Source: Curtobacterium sp. MCJR17_020 (GTDB lineage Bacteria > Actinomycetota > Actinomycetes > Actinomycetales > Microbacteriaceae). Taken from it: 64,000 bases of DNA. The stretch spans positions 1,798,001 to 1,862,000 of the forward strand of contig NZ_CP126260.1 of NCBI RefSeq assembly GCF_003234365.2. The letters are read 5' to 3'. Under the pieces are notes generated by a model that ran no database searches, had not been told where the DNA came from, and saw only the letters and a program-made list of their open reading frames with translations. Positions 16,280 to 24,719 of the stretch are shown here, piece by piece. Position 1 is the stretch's first letter. Each line of letters opens with the position of its first letter. The position numbers and the translations under genes are program-made.

Positions 16280-19231
16280 ATGACCGGTCGGACGACGTCG
16301 TCGCGTTCCGAGTTGGCCCGCCTGGGCTTCGCCGAGCTGTCGGAGAGCCTGGAGCGGATCGCCGACCTGGAGGCGCGGTTCGGCTCCGTCGTGCCGCTGC
16401 CGGTCAGCGGGACCCCGGCGCTCTGGGGCATCACCGCGGATCCCGACGGCGCGCTGCGGCTGCTGGAACGGCTGTTGGAGCGTGCTCCGGATGAACTCCG
16501 CCCCGTCCTGGCGGACGAGGCCGCGACGGAGCGGCTGATCCGCCTGCTCGGTGCCTCCGTCGGCCTCGGTGAGTTCCTGCACCGTCGTCCTGCCGAGCTC
16601 GCACTGCTGCTCGAGCCCGTCGTCGCGCCGTGGTCGCAGGAGCGGTACACGGCGTCCCTGCTCGAGGCGATCGACGGTGCCACCGGCGAGGACGCACGGA
16701 TGTGCCTGCGGGTGCGGTACCGCCGGCACCTCGCGCAGATCGCCCTGTACGACGTGCTGCACTCGTCGCCGACCGAGGCGTTCCCGGCCGTCGCTGCCGG
16801 ACTGGCCGACCTGGCCGGGGCAGCGCTCGACGCCGCGGTCGACGTCGCCCGGCGCGAGGTGCCGTTCCCGGCCGCTGACGTCGCCGCGACCCCGCTCGCG
16901 GTGATCGCGATGGGCAAGGCCGGTGCACGCGAGCTCAACTACGTCAGCGACGTCGACGTCATCTTCGTCACCGAGGCCACCGACGACATCGGCACCGACC
17001 GTGCCGTCCTCATCTCGACGCGGATCGCGATCGCCGCGACCCACGCGATCACCGACCTGGCTGCCGAACCCGGTCTGTGGGAGGTCGACGCGAACCTGCG
17101 ACCGGAGGGCAAGGACGGCGCCCTCGTCCGCACGCTCGACTCGCACGTCGCGTACTACGAGCGCTGGGCGAAGTCGTGGGAGTTCCAGGCGCTCCTCAAG
17201 GCACGGCCGATCGCCGGTTCGGCCGACCTCGGTGCGCGCTACGCCGAGGCCGTCGCACCGTTCGTGTGGAGCTCGTCGGCGCGCCCCGGGTTCGTCGAGT
17301 CGGTGCAGCGGATGCGCGAGCGCGTCACCGACCACATCCCCGACGGCGAGGTCGACCGGCAGCTCAAGCTCGGTCCGGGCGGCCTGCGCGACGTCGAGTT
17401 CACCGTGCAGCTCCTGCAGCTCGTGCACGGTCGTGACGACGAGTCCGTTCGGGTCCGTTCCACCCTCGAGGCGATGGACGCCCTGACCGCCGCCGGGTAC
17501 GTCGGACGCGCCGAGGCCGCCCACTTCGGTCCGGACTACGCGCTGCTCCGGGTCCTCGAGCACCGCATCCAGCTCCGCCGGCTACAGCGGACGCACCTGA
17601 TGCCGACCGACGAGGAAGAACTCCGCGTCCTCGCCCGGTCGAGCGGTCTGGCCACCTCGGCCGCAGCCCTCGAGACCCGGTGGCGTGCGGTCAAGCTCGA
17701 GGTCCGCGGCCTGCACGAGCGGCTGTTCTACCGTCCGCTGCTGTCCGCCGTCGCCACGACCGAGGGCGAGATCGTGCTGACCGACGACCAGGTCGTCGAC
17801 CGGCTCGCAGGCGTCGGGTTCGTCGACCCGCCCGGTGCGCTGCGGCACATCCGGGCGCTCACACAGGGCACGAGTCGACGCGCGGCGATCCAGCGGAACC
17901 TGCTGCCGGTGCTCCTGCGGTGGATGGCCGAGGGGCCGGCGCCCGACCGGGCCCTGCTGGCGTTCCGACGGCTCAGCGACACCCTGGGGGAGTCCAGCTG
18001 GTTCCTCCGGATGCTCCGCGACTCGTCCGGGGCTGCGCACTCGCTCACCACCGTGCTGTCGGAGTCGGCGTTCCTGTCCGGTCTGCTCGAGCGGTTCCCC
18101 GAGGCCGTCGCCTGGCTCGACGAGCCCGAGTCGCTCCTGCGTGCCCGCCCGATGGACTCGTTGCTCGCCGAGATGACCGCGACGACGGCGCGGCACGGCA
18201 ACGACGTCGACGGTGCGGCCAGCCTGCTGCGCTCGGCGCGCCGCCGCGAGACCCTCCGCCTCGGCATGGCCGCGGTGCTCGGCCACCTCGACGTGGATGC
18301 CCTGGGTGCTGCACTCAGCGACGTGACCGAGGCGACGCTCGCCGGGGCGCTCGCGCTCGCCCGACGGGACGCCCCCGCGGACTTCGAGTTCGGGATCATC
18401 GCGATGGGACGCTACGGCGGGCGCGAGCTCGGCTTCGGCTCCGACGCCGACGTCCTCTACGTGTACCGCGCGCCGGACCTGGCGACCGAGGTGGCCTCCC
18501 GCACGGCACAGACCATCGTGCGCGAGCTGAACCGGCTCACCGAGGACACCGTCCACCCGCTCGACCTCGACATCGACCTGCGCCCCGAGGGGAAGAACGG
18601 CCCGGTGGCGCGCACGCTCGAGTCCTACGGCGCCTACTACGCCCGGTGGTCGCTGACGTGGGAGGCGCAGGCGCTGCTCCGTGCCCGCGGCGCAGTCGGC
18701 GACGCCCAGCTGCTCCGGGACTTCGAGCACCTGGCCGACCGCACGCGGTACCCGGAGCGGATCGACGAGAACGAGGTGCGCGAGGTCCGACGCATCAAGG
18801 CCCGCGTCGAGTCCGAGCGGCTGCCACGCGGGGCCGATCCGGCTCGCCACCTGAAGCTCGGGCGCGGATCGCTCAGCGACGTCGAGTGGTTCGTCCAGCT
18901 CCTGCAGCTCCAGCACGCGCTCGAGGTCCCCGCGCTCCGCACGACCTCGACGCTCGAGGCGCTCGACGGCGCCGTGGCCGCCGGGTTCATCAGTGCCGAC
19001 GACGGCGAGCGGCTCGGGGCGGCCTGGCGCTTCGCCTCGCGGACGCGCAGTGCGCTGGTGCTCTGGTCGGGGAAGACGACCGACGTCCTGCCCGTCGACC
19101 GCGTCCAGCTCGAGGGCGTCGCGCGGCTGATGGAGTACCCGCCCGGCTCGGCGAGCGAGCTGGAAGAGGACTACCTCGGCGTCACGCGGCGTGCACGACA
19201 GGTCTTCGAGCGCGAGTTCTACGGCGCCTGA
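16280..19231 (+). CDS. glnE: Bifunctional glutamine synthetase adenylyltransferase/deadenylyltransferase
   Basis: The 983-aa product has two nucleotidyltransferase domains. The first has MGKAGARELNYVSDVDVIF (about residues 210-228), the second MGRYGGRELGFGSDADVLY (about 708-726); both keep the two Asp that bind metal. Each is followed by a helical GlnD-PII-type glutamine-sensing region (GPGGLRDVEFTVQLLQL, RGSLSDVEWFVQLLQL). It controls GlnA by adding or removing AMP from its Tyr. It is probably co-transcribed with glnA2; its likely target is the GSI gene at 24720. Confidence 0.95.
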   Translation: MTGRTTSSRSELARLGFAELSESLERIADLEARFGSVVPLPVSGTPALWGITADPDGALRLLERLLERAPDELRPVLADEAATERLIRLLGASVGLGEFLHRRPAELALLLEPVVAPWSQERYTASLLEAIDGATGEDARMCLRVRYRRHLAQIALYDVLHSSPTEAFPAVAAGLADLAGAALDAAVDVARREVPFPAADVAATPLAVIAMGKAGARELNYVSDVDVIFVTEATDDIGTDRAVLISTRIAIAATHAITDLAAEPGLWEVDANLRPEGKDGALVRTLDSHVAYYERWAKSWEFQALLKARPIAGSADLGARYAEAVAPFVWSSSARPGFVESVQRMRERVTDHIPDGEVDRQLKLGPGGLRDVEFTVQLLQLVHGRDDESVRVRSTLEAMDALTAAGYVGRAEAAHFGPDYALLRVLEHRIQLRRLQRTHLMPTDEEELRVLARSSGLATSAAALETRWRAVKLEVRGLHERLFYRPLLSAVATTEGEIVLTDDQVVDRLAGVGFVDPPGALRHIRALTQGTSRRAAIQRNLLPVLLRWMAEGPAPDRALLAFRRLSDTLGESSWFLRMLRDSSGAAHSLTTVLSESAFLSGLLERFPEAVAWLDEPESLLRARPMDSLLAEMTATTARHGNDVDGAASLLRSARRRETLRLGMAAVLGHLDVDALGAALSDVTEATLAGALALARRDAPADFEFGIIAMGRYGGRELGFGSDADVLYVYRAPDLATEVASRTAQTIVRELNRLTEDTVHPLDLDIDLRPEGKNGPVARTLESYGAYYARWSLTWEAQALLRARGAVGDAQLLRDFEHLADRTRYPERIDENEVREVRRIKARVESERLPRGADPARHLKLGRGSLSDVEWFVQLLQLQHALEVPALRTTSTLEALDGAVAAGFISADDGERLGAAWRFASRTRSALVLWSGKTTDVLPVDRVQLEGVARLMEYPPGSASELEEDYLGVTRRARQVFEREFYGA

Positions 19232-19734
19232 CCCAGCGGCGACACGCCCGAGGTCGCACGCACGGCACGGAACCGAGCAGTCGTCGGAGGTTAAATCTCC
19301 GTGTCGCGCAGTGTCCCCCGTTGCGACGCCGGCCGTACCCCTGTTCGGACCGCGCCGGTACCGTTACCACGTCGTGACCGAACTCCCACCGGACCTCCAG
19401 GCGCTCATTTCCGGTGCCCCCCGACACGCCACGCGACCACCTGCTGACCGGGGGTTTCCGTCCGAGCCGACCCGCGCCTCCCGGCCCCGGTCCACGGGTG
19501 TACCGGCGGCCGATGTCGGGCAGGTGGTCCGCAGGAGTGCTGTCAGCACGAGGGGGGACCACCGGTCTCGGTGGAGATGGGGACAAGTGTGTACCCCGTA
19601 ACGCGCTCGTAACGCCCCCGGACGGGGGTCGCGTTGCGCGGGGGTTCAGGTTTCTGCGTCAATTGGGTCACCCGAACCGACCCTGATTCCCCAACGTCGC
19701 GGAATCTCCACCTCGAACGTTGAAGCAGGGATCA
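19232..19734 (+). other. 503-bp leader region upstream of the exopolysaccharide operon
   Basis: This is the longest gene-free stretch in the window. It contains clustered GTAACGC motifs (about 19596-19613) and a CCCCCGGACGGGGG palindrome near 19615. There is no good -10 next to the operon start. A 76-codon GTG frame at 19373 starts well but then fills with codons rare in this genome, so I do not call it. The size suggests a long 5' UTR or dense regulation; I cannot fit it to a known riboswitch. Confidence 0.6.
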
Positions 19735-21336
19735 GTGTTCACCTTCATTCTGCAGATCAGGCAGATGGTCGAAGGCCACCCCGAGTTCTACCTGTTCGCC
19801 GTGTACTCCGCGGTGATCTGGTTGCTCTGGTTGGTCAAGGTCGTCATCTCCGCCCGCTACCGCCCGTTCACCGGCACCTTCGTCGGCACCACCAGCGTCG
19901 TCGTCCCGGTCGTGGACGAACCGCTCGACCTGTTCCGCGACGTCATCGGTCGCATGGTCGAGCAGCGACCCGGCGAGATCATCGTCGTCATCAACGGCGC
20001 CCGCAACGAGGCGCTCGAAGCCGTCTGCGACGAGTTCGCCCCGCTCGTCCGCTGGACGCACACGCCCATCCCGGGCAAGCGCAACGCCGTCAAGGTCGGC
20101 ACCGAGATGTCCAACGGCGACATCACGGTGCTCGTCGACTCGGACACCGTCTGGACCCCCGGCGCGCTCGAGGAGCTCCTCAAGCCGTTCGCCGACGAGT
20201 CCGTCGGCGGTGTCACGACCCGGCAGCGCATCCTCGAACCCGAGCGCAGCTGGATCACCCGCTGGGCCGACTGGCTCGAGAACTCGCGTGCGCTCTACTC
20301 GATGCCCGCGCAGAGCGTCCTCGGGCAGATCGGCTGCCTGCCCGGGCGCACGATCGCCTTCCGGCGGAGCATCCTGATGCGCGTCATGGACAAGTTCATG
20401 CACGAGAAGTTCATGGGCGTGTTCCTCGAGGTCTCCGACGACCGCACGCTCACGAACCTCACGCTCAAGGAGGGGTACCGGACCGTCTACCAGTACACCT
20501 CGCTGGTCTACACGGACGCTCCGCTGCAGGTGAAGAAGCTGTTCAAGCAGCAGCTCCGCTGGGCCCGTGGCTCGCAGTACAACACGCTGCGCATGCTGCC
20601 GTGGATGCTCGGTCACGCCCCGGTGCTCGCGGCGTTCTTCATCACCGACATCATCCTGCCGTTCATGCTCTTCGGCGTGATCGCCGGTTGGATCTACCGG
20701 GCCTTCACCGGGCAGGGCGAGAACCTGTACCAGGGCATCCTGTCGCAGTACGGCTTCTCGACGGGCTTCGTGTACGTCGCCGCCCTGATGGTCGTCTCGT
20801 CGGTGCTCAGCATGGCCATCCGGCAGATGCGCCACCTGGCCGAGAAGCCGAGTGACTTCTTCCGCCTGCCGATGTTCATCATCGTGTCGACGTTCTTCCT
20901 CATGCCGATCCGGCTCATCGGCTTCTTCCGCCTGGCGCACGCGTCCGGCTGGGGGACCCGTGCGGGCGCCTACGCCGGCGGTCCGATGCAGGAGGACCCG
21001 TCCGACGCCGCGCAGCCGTCGTCGTTCGGCGCCCAGACCCCGGTCAGCCCGATCGACGCCGCGGACCGTGCCCGGGCCGTCGACGGACGCGTGCCGCTCG
21101 GGAGCGACCAGGTTGCCGTGGACCGCGCGTTCGACGAGCTCTTCGGGGCCGACGCCACCACCAACTCCACCACGACCGTGCTCGCCACCCGGCGCGAGGC
21201 CGCTGCTGCAGCAGCAGTGCAGCCCGCAGCCCCACGGACCGCCCCCGTGAAGGCCCGCCGGTACAACCCGTACGCCGCGATCCCGTACTGCATCGGCATC
21301 GCGATCTTCGTCCTGGAGGCCTTCCTCATTGTCTGA
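19735..21336 (+). CDS. Processive GT2 polysaccharide synthase (hyaluronan/cellulose-synthase-like), membrane
   Basis: The 533-aa inner-membrane glycosyltransferase has one N-terminal transmembrane helix (about residues 19-41). A cytoplasmic GT2 domain follows, with DSD at 135-137, the acceptor-side SDD (Asp235/Asp236) and QQLRW at 272-276: the processive-synthase set. Three more helices lie at about 300-400. A long Ala/Pro-rich cytoplasmic tail (about 410-510) then ends in one last helix. It should polymerise a nucleotide sugar and export the chain. The GTG start at 19735 has AGGGA 5-8 nt upstream; a TTG at 19720 lacks a ribosome site. The 3' end overlaps the next gene by 8 bp. Polymer identity is unknown; the dehydrogenase downstream suggests uronic acid. 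Confidence 0.88.
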   Translation: MFTFILQIRQMVEGHPEFYLFAVYSAVIWLLWLVKVVISARYRPFTGTFVGTTSVVVPVVDEPLDLFRDVIGRMVEQRPGEIIVVINGARNEALEAVCDEFAPLVRWTHTPIPGKRNAVKVGTEMSNGDITVLVDSDTVWTPGALEELLKPFADESVGGVTTRQRILEPERSWITRWADWLENSRALYSMPAQSVLGQIGCLPGRTIAFRRSILMRVMDKFMHEKFMGVFLEVSDDRTLTNLTLKEGYRTVYQYTSLVYTDAPLQVKKLFKQQLRWARGSQYNTLRMLPWMLGHAPVLAAFFITDIILPFMLFGVIAGWIYRAFTGQGENLYQGILSQYGFSTGFVYVAALMVVSSVLSMAIRQMRHLAEKPSDFFRLPMFIIVSTFFLMPIRLIGFFRLAHASGWGTRAGAYAGGPMQEDPSDAAQPSSFGAQTPVSPIDAADRARAVDGRVPLGSDQVAVDRAFDELFGADATTNSTTTVLATRREAAAAAAVQPAAPRTAPVKARRYNPYAAIPYCIGIAIFVLEAFLIV

Positions 21337-22936
21337 CATCATCCGCTCCTCCAGTACCTGGTGGGCGCAGTCGAGCAAGCACGCCCGCTGGACGGCCGTC
21401 GGCACGACCGCCATCGTCCTCGCCCTCGCCCTCATCACCTGGTCGGTCTGGGTCTCCCCGGCCGGCCCCGTCTCCACCGCCGTGCACCAGGCTCTCGGGG
21501 TCACCGCCCCGAAGGCCAAGAAGGTGTCCGCCGCCGAACTGCAGACGCAGCTCGACGCTGCCCAGGACCGCATCTGGGCGCTCGAGGGCAAGCTCGACTC
21601 CCGCACCGCTCAGGCCGGGTCGCGTGGCGACCAGATCACGGAGCTCAAGGCGCAGATCGCGTCGCTCCAGTCACAGCTCGGTTCCGCGAAGGGCTCGGGA
21701 GGCTCGTCCTCCGTCACCGCGTCGGGTTCCGGTGCGAACGGGGCCGGCACCTCGGGCTCCGGCTCGGGTTCCGGGACCGGCGGGACCGGCGGGTCCGGTG
21801 TGTCCGACAACGGGTCCGGCTCGGGGAGCGGGAGCGGCTCGGGCGGCGGGTCTGGCGGGTCTGGCGGGTCCGACGGTTCCGGCGGCGGCTCCGGTGGGGT
21901 CACCAACCCGAACCCCGGACCGTCGACCGACCCGGGCACCACGCCCGTCGCGGTCCCGACCAAGGCGGACATCCTCGCGCAGCAGTCCCGCTGGTACGGC
22001 CTGTACACGGCGCAGTCCCCGTTCAACTGGTCCGAGTACGACCAGGTGTCGCAAGAGGTGGGGAAGGCGACGAACATGGTCGGCTTCTTCCAGGGCTTCG
22101 ACCAGGACTTCAACCAGAACGCGGTCCAGCGCTCGTGGGCGAACGGCCGTCTGCCGATGATGACGTGGGAGTCGGTGCCCGCGCAGACGGGCAACGACGA
22201 GCCCTACGTCGAGGGCTACACCAACGAGGACGTCATCTCCGGCAAGTTCGACGCCTACCTGACGCAGTACGCCAAGTCCCTGGCAGCGAACGGCCAGCCG
22301 CTCGTCATCCGGTTCGACCACGAGATGAACGGCCAGTGGTACAACTGGTCCGAATCCGCGAAGCAGCAGAACGCCGCCGGTTCGTACACCGCGATGTGGC
22401 AGCACGTCTGGAACGTCTTCCAGGCCAACGGGGCGAACCAGTACGCCATCTGGGACTGGTCGCCGTCGCGCATCGACAAGCTCGGCAACACGAAGTACCA
22501 GACGCTCGAGTACATGCAGAACTACTACCCGGGCGCCGAGTACGTCGACTGGGTCGGCATGAGCGGCTACTACCGTGACGCCGCCGAGCAGCCGACCTTC
22601 GAGAACACCTTCGGTGCGACGCTCGCGCAGATCCGGCAGGTCGCGCCGGGCAAGGGCATCGTGCTCAACGAGATCGGGGCCACCGAGACCGGGGGCAGCG
22701 TCTCGAACCCCCAGAAGACCCAGTGGATCAACTCGCTCTTCGACGCCCTGGCCGACCCCGCCAACTCGGACATCATCGGCTTCGCGTACTTCAGCGAGAC
22801 CGCGACCACGATCGTCGACGGCAAACGCACCACGAACGACTGGCGGCTCAACTCGCGAGCCGACTCCCTGGCGGCCTTCGCCGAGGGCATCAAGCGCAAC
22901 GACATCGACTACGACCTGCAGGAGGTCACGCCATGA
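21329..22936 (+). CDS. Membrane-anchored GH26-like glycoside hydrolase
   Basis: The 535-aa protein has a single N-terminal transmembrane anchor (about residues 22-43). A periplasm-side coiled coil (about 68-117) and a Gly/Ser-rich linker (about 120-195) follow, then a GH26-type (beta/alpha)8 domain. The acid/base is Glu332 in RFDHEMNGQWYNW and the nucleophile Glu448 in VLNEIGATE, both intact. GH26 enzymes cut beta-mannan, mixed-linkage glucan or beta-1,3-xylan. The TTG start at 21329 lies inside the synthase gene's end, with GGAGG about 10 nt upstream, so it is translationally coupled. It probably trims or releases the polymer at the cell surface. Confidence 0.88.
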   Translation: MSDIIRSSSTWWAQSSKHARWTAVGTTAIVLALALITWSVWVSPAGPVSTAVHQALGVTAPKAKKVSAAELQTQLDAAQDRIWALEGKLDSRTAQAGSRGDQITELKAQIASLQSQLGSAKGSGGSSSVTASGSGANGAGTSGSGSGSGTGGTGGSGVSDNGSGSGSGSGSGGGSGGSGGSDGSGGGSGGVTNPNPGPSTDPGTTPVAVPTKADILAQQSRWYGLYTAQSPFNWSEYDQVSQEVGKATNMVGFFQGFDQDFNQNAVQRSWANGRLPMMTWESVPAQTGNDEPYVEGYTNEDVISGKFDAYLTQYAKSLAANGQPLVIRFDHEMNGQWYNWSESAKQQNAAGSYTAMWQHVWNVFQANGANQYAIWDWSPSRIDKLGNTKYQTLEYMQNYYPGAEYVDWVGMSGYYRDAAEQPTFENTFGATLAQIRQVAPGKGIVLNEIGATETGGSVSNPQKTQWINSLFDALADPANSDIIGFAYFSETATTIVDGKRTTNDWRLNSRADSLAAFAEGIKRNDIDYDLQEVTP

Positions 22937-24360
22937 CCGCGTCCAAGAAGTCGCCCGACCAGGCCGACACCCGTCCCGCACCCGTCATCAGCGTCATCGG
23001 CACCGGCTACCTCGGTGCCACCCACGCGGCCGCCATGGCCGAGATGGGCTTCGAGACCATCGGCGTGGACGTCGACCCGGCGAAGCTCGCCGCGTTGTCC
23101 GCTGGCGAGGTCCCGTTCTTCGAACCCGGCCTGCCGGAGCTCATCACGAAGCACGTCGCGAGCGGCAAGCTCCGGTTCACCGCCGACATCGCCTCGGCCG
23201 TCGCCGACGCGGACGTCCACTTCGTCTGCGTCGGCACCCCGCAGAAGGCGGGCTCGCACGCCGCCAACCTGGCGTACGTCGAGAGCGCCACCCGCGGCGT
23301 CGCCGAGAACCTCACCCACCCCGGACTCATCGTCGGCAAGTCGACGGTCCCGGTCGGCACCGCGGCGCGACTGCGCGGCATCGTCCGCGAGTTCACGCCC
23401 TCGGGGATCGACGCCGAGCTCATCTGGAACCCGGAGTTCCTCCGCGAGGGCAAGGCCGTCGAGGACACCCTGCACCCGGACCGTCTGGTCTGGGGCGGCG
23501 CGTCCGAGGCCGCCGACGCCGTCATCCGCGAGGTCTACGCCGCGCCGATCAGCGAGGGCACCCCGGTCATCACCACCGACCTCGCCACCGCCGAGCTCGT
23601 CAAGGTGAGCGCGAACGCGTTCCTCGCCACGAAGATCTCGTTCATCAACGCGATCTCCGAGATGTGCGCGATCACCGGCGCCGACGTGTCGACGCTCGCC
23701 GACGCCCTCGGGCACGACGCCCGCATCGGCCGGAAGTTCCTGAACGCCGGCCTCGGGTTCGGCGGTGGGTGCCTGCCGAAGGACATCCGAGCGCTCATGT
23801 ACCGCGCGAACGAGATCGGGGCCGGCCAGGTCGTCGGCCTCATGCAGCAGGTCGACGAGATCAACATGGGCCAGCGTCAGCGGGTCATCGACATGGCGAT
23901 CGACTCGGCCGGGGGATCGGTGCTGAACCGTCGGGTGGCCGTGATCGGCGCTGCGTTCAAGCCCCTGACCGACGACGTGCGGGACTCCCCGGCGCTCAAC
24001 GTCGCCGCTGCGCTGCACCTGCGCGGCGCCCAGGTCACCCTCTGGGACCCCGAGGCGATGGAGCCGGCGAAGCGCTCGTTCCCGACGCTGAGCTACGCCG
24101 CGTCGATGACGGACGCGATCGAGGGCGCCGACGTCGTCCTGGTGCTCACCGAGTGGAACGAGATCATCACTGCCGACCCGGTCGCCCTCGGTGACCTCGT
24201 CGGTCGCCGCGTCGTGATCGACGCGCGCAACTGCCTCCCGGTCCACGACTGGGTCAAAGCGGGGTGGACCGTCCGTTCCCTGGGGCGGCCCACGCCGGTC
24301 ACGGGTGCACCCGTGAGCGTCGCAGCGGGGACGAACGACTCGTTGGCCACGGCTCGCTAG
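22933..24360 (+). CDS. UDP-glucose/nucleotide-sugar 6-dehydrogenase
   Basis: The 475-aa NAD-dependent enzyme of the UDP-Glc/GDP-Man dehydrogenase family oxidises a sugar C6 alcohol to the uronate. The Rossmann motif is GTGYLGATHA (about residues 20-29), with NPEFLREG and the catalytic Cys280 in GFGGGCLPKD. The ATG overlaps the GH26 stop (ATGA), with AGGAGG upstream, making three tightly coupled genes. The most likely product is UDP-glucuronate for the synthase, as HasB serves HasA; GDP-mannuronate cannot be excluded from sequence. Confidence 0.9.
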   Translation: MTASKKSPDQADTRPAPVISVIGTGYLGATHAAAMAEMGFETIGVDVDPAKLAALSAGEVPFFEPGLPELITKHVASGKLRFTADIASAVADADVHFVCVGTPQKAGSHAANLAYVESATRGVAENLTHPGLIVGKSTVPVGTAARLRGIVREFTPSGIDAELIWNPEFLREGKAVEDTLHPDRLVWGGASEAADAVIREVYAAPISEGTPVITTDLATAELVKVSANAFLATKISFINAISEMCAITGADVSTLADALGHDARIGRKFLNAGLGFGGGCLPKDIRALMYRANEIGAGQVVGLMQQVDEINMGQRQRVIDMAIDSAGGSVLNRRVAVIGAAFKPLTDDVRDSPALNVAAALHLRGAQVTLWDPEAMEPAKRSFPTLSYAASMTDAIEGADVVLVLTEWNEIITADPVALGDLVGRRVVIDARNCLPVHDWVKAGWTVRSLGRPTPVTGAPVSVAAGTNDSLATAR

Positions 24361-24425
24361 TCACCGTTCGCGAAGCGGGGTCCGTGCCGGGCGGCACGGG
24401 CCCCGTTCCCGTGTGCGCGGGTGCC

Positions 24426-24492
24426 GTGCCGAAACGGGCGTACCGTGCCGAAACGGGCGTACCTGGTCGGAACTTTCGACCGGGTACGCCCG
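24426..24492. repeat. 19-bp tandem duplication plus hairpin, palindrome family B
   Basis: GTGCCGAAACGGGCGTACC is repeated exactly at 24426 and 24445. The second copy forms the arm of a hairpin (24454-24469 with 24477-24492, one mismatch). It shares GAAACGGGCGTACCTGGTCGG with the hairpin at 372-420. Confidence 0.8.
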
Positions 24493-24537
24493 ATCCGGCT
24501 TCCCAGTCCGGGTGCGATGGGAAGGAACGTGCGTCGC

Positions 24538-24595
24538 GACCAGCCGGGAGGCCCGTCGCCGGCCCGCCGGACCGGCACCGGGCCTCCAGGCGGTC
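24538..24595. repeat. Imperfect palindrome, family A
   Basis: GACC-AGCCGGGAGGCCCGTCGCCGG pairs imperfectly with the segment ending CTCCAGGCGGTC. It closely resembles the copy at 14556-14604. It lies in the 359-bp convergent gap between the sugar dehydrogenase and glnA; the remaining bases of that gap hold no gene. Confidence 0.7.
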
Positions 24596-24670
24596 GCCGC
24601 AACCGCCCACCCCCTGAAGCGACACATTCCTGCGGATGGTTCGCGGCACACCGTCGCTGTCGCGGCACAG

Positions 24671-24706
24671 ACGAAGGCCCCGCACCTGACGGTGCGGGGC
24701 CTTCGT
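24671..24706. terminator. 16-bp perfect hairpin between ugd-type gene and glnA
   Basis: ACGAAGGCCCCGCACC (24671-24686) pairs with 24691-24706 around TGAC. It lies 14 nt past the glnA stop, so it terminates glnA and can also stop rightward transcription. Confidence 0.85.
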
Positions 24707-24719
24707 GTGTCAGCGAGGA

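Noticed and set aside
19373..19601. Possible 76-codon GTG gene or leader peptide in the exopolysaccharide leader
   Set aside because: The start looks plausible (MTELPPDLQAL) but later codons (AGG, AGA, TCT, TGT) are unlike neighbours, and there is no ribosome site or correctly spaced -10.
19600..19710. Riboswitch (c-di-AMP or magnesium type) before the synthase
   Set aside because: I could not recognise a conserved core of any known class by eye; left as an open question.
19720..19734. TTG 19720 as start of the GT2 synthase
   Set aside because: No ribosome site; GTG at 19735 has AGGGA at proper distance.
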